Origin: a virus
DNA: 24,717 nucleotides
Virus record (IMG/VR): IMGVR_UViG_3300044811_000008
Location: 1 to 24,717 of that record
Strand: one strand, 5' to 3'
Below the pieces are notes generated by a model. That model was given only the letters and a program-made list of their open reading frames with translations, ran no database searches and was not told where the DNA came from. This document shows positions 23,365-24,717 of this stretch, piece after piece. How positions within the stretch are numbered: the stretch's first letter is position 1; each line of letters starts with the position of its first letter. Made by a program: the position numbers and the translations under genes.

Positions 23365-23688
23365 CTACAACGTGCCAGTACCCCCACAGCCCGGGCACTG
23401 CCCGATGCCGCGAAGCTGGCCCGACCCATTGCACTTCGGACAGGAACGCACAAGAGAAGGGGTCAGCCCAACACGCCGACAGGAAGCAGAAGCGGCTGGC
23501 GACCAGGTTGTTTCGCCGCCACTTACGCGGGGTTTTTCGTGATCCTGACCCGACCGCTGCTCGACGCCCAACGTCTTCTCCAACGCCCGCTCAACCCACC
23601 GAGACCACGACACATCGCCGCGCTCTACGTCGATGGCATCCGCAAGCTCTTGGCTCAGCCTGATCGACCTGCGGACCTCTTTGCTCAC
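23365..23688 (-). CDS. Ribbon-helix-helix plus zinc-motif protein, candidate small terminase
   Basis: The protein has 107 residues. The N-terminus (about 4-42, VRRSIRLSQELADAIDVE then VSWSRWVERALEKTLG) has the strand-helix-helix pattern of ribbon-helix-helix DNA-binding proteins. The C-terminus has CPKCNGSG (83-89) and CPGCGGTG (98-105), the CXXCXGXG type seen in DnaJ zinc fingers. The middle (about 45-78) looks disordered. It lies directly before the large terminase, the usual place of a small terminase, but lacks the usual HTH fold; a transcription regulator is the alternative. The start is GTG 23688 in a GTGA overlap; the longer frame to 23871 lies inside the HNH gene. Confidence 0.6.
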   Translation of the reverse strand: MSKEVRRSIRLSQELADAIDVERGDVSWSRWVERALEKTLGVEQRSGQDHEKPRVSGGETTWSPAASASCRRVGLTPSLVRSCPKCNGSGQLRGIGQCPGCGGTGTL

Positions 23689-24446
23689 GCCGCGAACGCT
23701 AACTGATCGACACGAGCGCCCTTCAACGAATTGCAGATGAAATGAGCGGTCTGCACATTCGCATACGCATGCGCCCCGCCAAGCGCCAACGGCAAGATGT
23801 GATCCAGCGTCGCCGCCAAAGGATCGGGAACCACCGCCTCGCGGACGATCGGCTTCCCGCACAACCGACACGTCCAGCCATCCCGAGCGAAGACCCGCGC
23901 CCGATACACGCGCTCCCCACCATCAGCCCTACGGCGATCATCACGCAACCGCCGTCCCGCACGCTTGCCGCAGAGCGCCGAGCAATAGCGGTCACCCTTC
24001 CCCGACACGACCACGAACGGCGCGCCGCAAGCCGCACACTCGCCGGCGACGAACAGCCGAACCAAGGGGCGAACCGTCAACCGACAAGCAGGCCCACCGC
24101 GAGTCACGAACCGAAAGACCTTCCGAGGCGGCGACCTCACCGGACGGCAGGCATCACACAGCACGCGCTGGCCGACGCCCGGCTCGAAGATGCCGCCGCA
24201 CCCCAGGCAGGACTTCCGACGAGGGCAGCCGCCTCGGCAATGCCTCTGGTGAGCCCGTACCGGAACGAACGGATCTCCGCAACGCTCACACACCCGCGAG
24301 GGAAGCGGGACAAAGACGCTCCGTCGCCGCAAGTACGCCTGCCGGGCCGAATACCGAGACGAGCACAACTGCGAGCAACACCGCGCGTCGACACGCCCAG
24401 GAACAAACCAGTCCCCACAGCGCAAGCAATTCCGCGGCTCCAACAC
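23685..24446 (-). CDS. HNH endonuclease with four N-terminal zinc-finger repeats
   Basis: The protein has 253 residues. Four Cys4 units come first: C7-C10/C24-C28, C53-C56/C70-C74, C80-C83/C97-C100 and C137-C140/C155-C159, each shaped CxxCGxxF..C..C. The HNH domain follows: WTCRLCGKPI (Cys193/Cys196), TLDHILPLALGG (Asp215-His216), AYANVQTAHFICNSLKG (Asn230, His235, Cys238). Adjacent to the terminase, it may assist DNA cleavage at packaging, as HNH partners do in HK97-type phages; a homing role is possible. The start is GTG 24446. Four fingers plus HNH is an unusual layout. Confidence 0.85.
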   Translation of the reverse strand: MLEPRNCLRCGDWFVPGRVDARCCSQLCSSRYSARQAYLRRRSVFVPLPSRVCERCGDPFVPVRAHQRHCRGGCPRRKSCLGCGGIFEPGVGQRVLCDACRPVRSPPRKVFRFVTRGGPACRLTVRPLVRLFVAGECAACGAPFVVVSGKGDRYCSALCGKRAGRRLRDDRRRADGGERVYRARVFARDGWTCRLCGKPIVREAVVPDPLAATLDHILPLALGGAHAYANVQTAHFICNSLKGARVDQLAFAA

Positions 24447-24717
24447 AACATCAGTATGTCAGACAAGTAAGACAAGTCCGTTTGCTGAACGAACCTGACG
24501 GACGCTCCCGAATCAGTAGACGCGATCGGTGAGGTTTGCCTACTCCCCCCGCCCCGTGGCGTGTCCATGTGCCCGTGCACCGGCTTGCTGGGAGGGCTTG
24601 TGGGATGCAACCGTGGGCAGCAACACACTGTGTGCGCCCGTGCCTGTTGAGGTTTGTGCGTGCCGGCATGGCACCACTCACCACTTGAGCTGGTCACACG
24701 GGAGCGCGTTAGGACTG
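24447..24717. other. Non-coding right end, possible packaging or control region
   Basis: No convincing gene is seen in the last 271 bases. The stretch just upstream of the HNH gene holds a direct repeat AGACAAGT (24461-24468 and 24470-24477, 9-base period). Further right are a C-run at 24545-24550, two copies of GCCCGTGC (24571-24578 and 24636-24643), CACACTGTGTG near 24625-24635 and GTGCC-GGCAT-GGCAC (24660-24674). Repeats and dyads next to the terminase genes would suit a cos/pac site or a late-promoter region, but no defined site can be named. Confidence 0.3.

Noticed and set aside
24137-24697. Minus-strand frame at the right end
   Set aside because: It overlaps the HNH gene in another frame, is low in recognisable motifs and has no good start signal.
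1-24717. CRISPR array, tRNA, rRNA, insertion sequence, reverse transcriptase or integrase
   Set aside because: No regularly spaced repeats, cloverleaf, transposase, reverse-transcriptase or integrase motifs were seen in the window.

Overview
The window is a contiguous part of a short-tailed (podovirus-like), probably temperate, double-stranded DNA phage or prophage. DNA is GC-rich and almost all codons end in G or C. The Rpf-type transglycosylase-like lysin is a domain typical of Actinobacteria, so an actinobacterial host is likely; the genus cannot be told from the sequence. No tail-tube, tail-sheath or recognisable tape-measure gene is present. The order terminase, portal, scaffold, capsid, adaptor, nozzle-like protein, internal virion proteins fits a short tail.

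Nearly everything from 24446 down to 1438 is one leftward (minus-strand) late block. Many genes overlap by ATGA, GTGA, TGATG or TAGTG, which suggests translational coupling. In transcription order it holds: (i) packaging: a zinc-finger-rich HNH nuclease, a ribbon-helix-helix/zinc-motif protein that may be the small terminase, and the large terminase; (ii) five or six small proteins and the portal; (iii) scaffold and major capsid, closed by a strong hairpin; (iv) a small beta-rich virion protein, a conserved unknown, the P22 gp4-like adaptor, an inserted HNH gene, a nozzle-like protein and a tail fibre-like protein; (v) three large Ala/Gln-rich or Ser-rich proteins that are probably ejected with the DNA, then a transglycosylase/M23-like virion enzyme; (vi) an envelope and lysis block: a coiled-coil membrane protein, a membrane-anchored collagen-like protein, a membrane-anchored amidase, a 23-residue membrane peptide, a third HNH nuclease and a secreted Rpf-like lysin.

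The left 1.4 kb is the control region. Two XRE-type regulators diverge from 37 bp of DNA. A 9-bp inverted repeat carries the -35 box of both divergent promoters. The rightward regulator (putative immunity repressor) is followed by a small exported protein that may be a lysogenic-conversion or superinfection-exclusion factor. A consensus-like leftward promoter inside this unit would drive a small ORF and antisense RNA across the repressor. The leftward regulator begins an early operon whose second gene runs off the left edge.

All calls come from reading the sequence; no database search was run. The least explained parts are the control region, the collagen-like membrane protein within the lysis block, and the two zinc-motif proteins next to the terminase.
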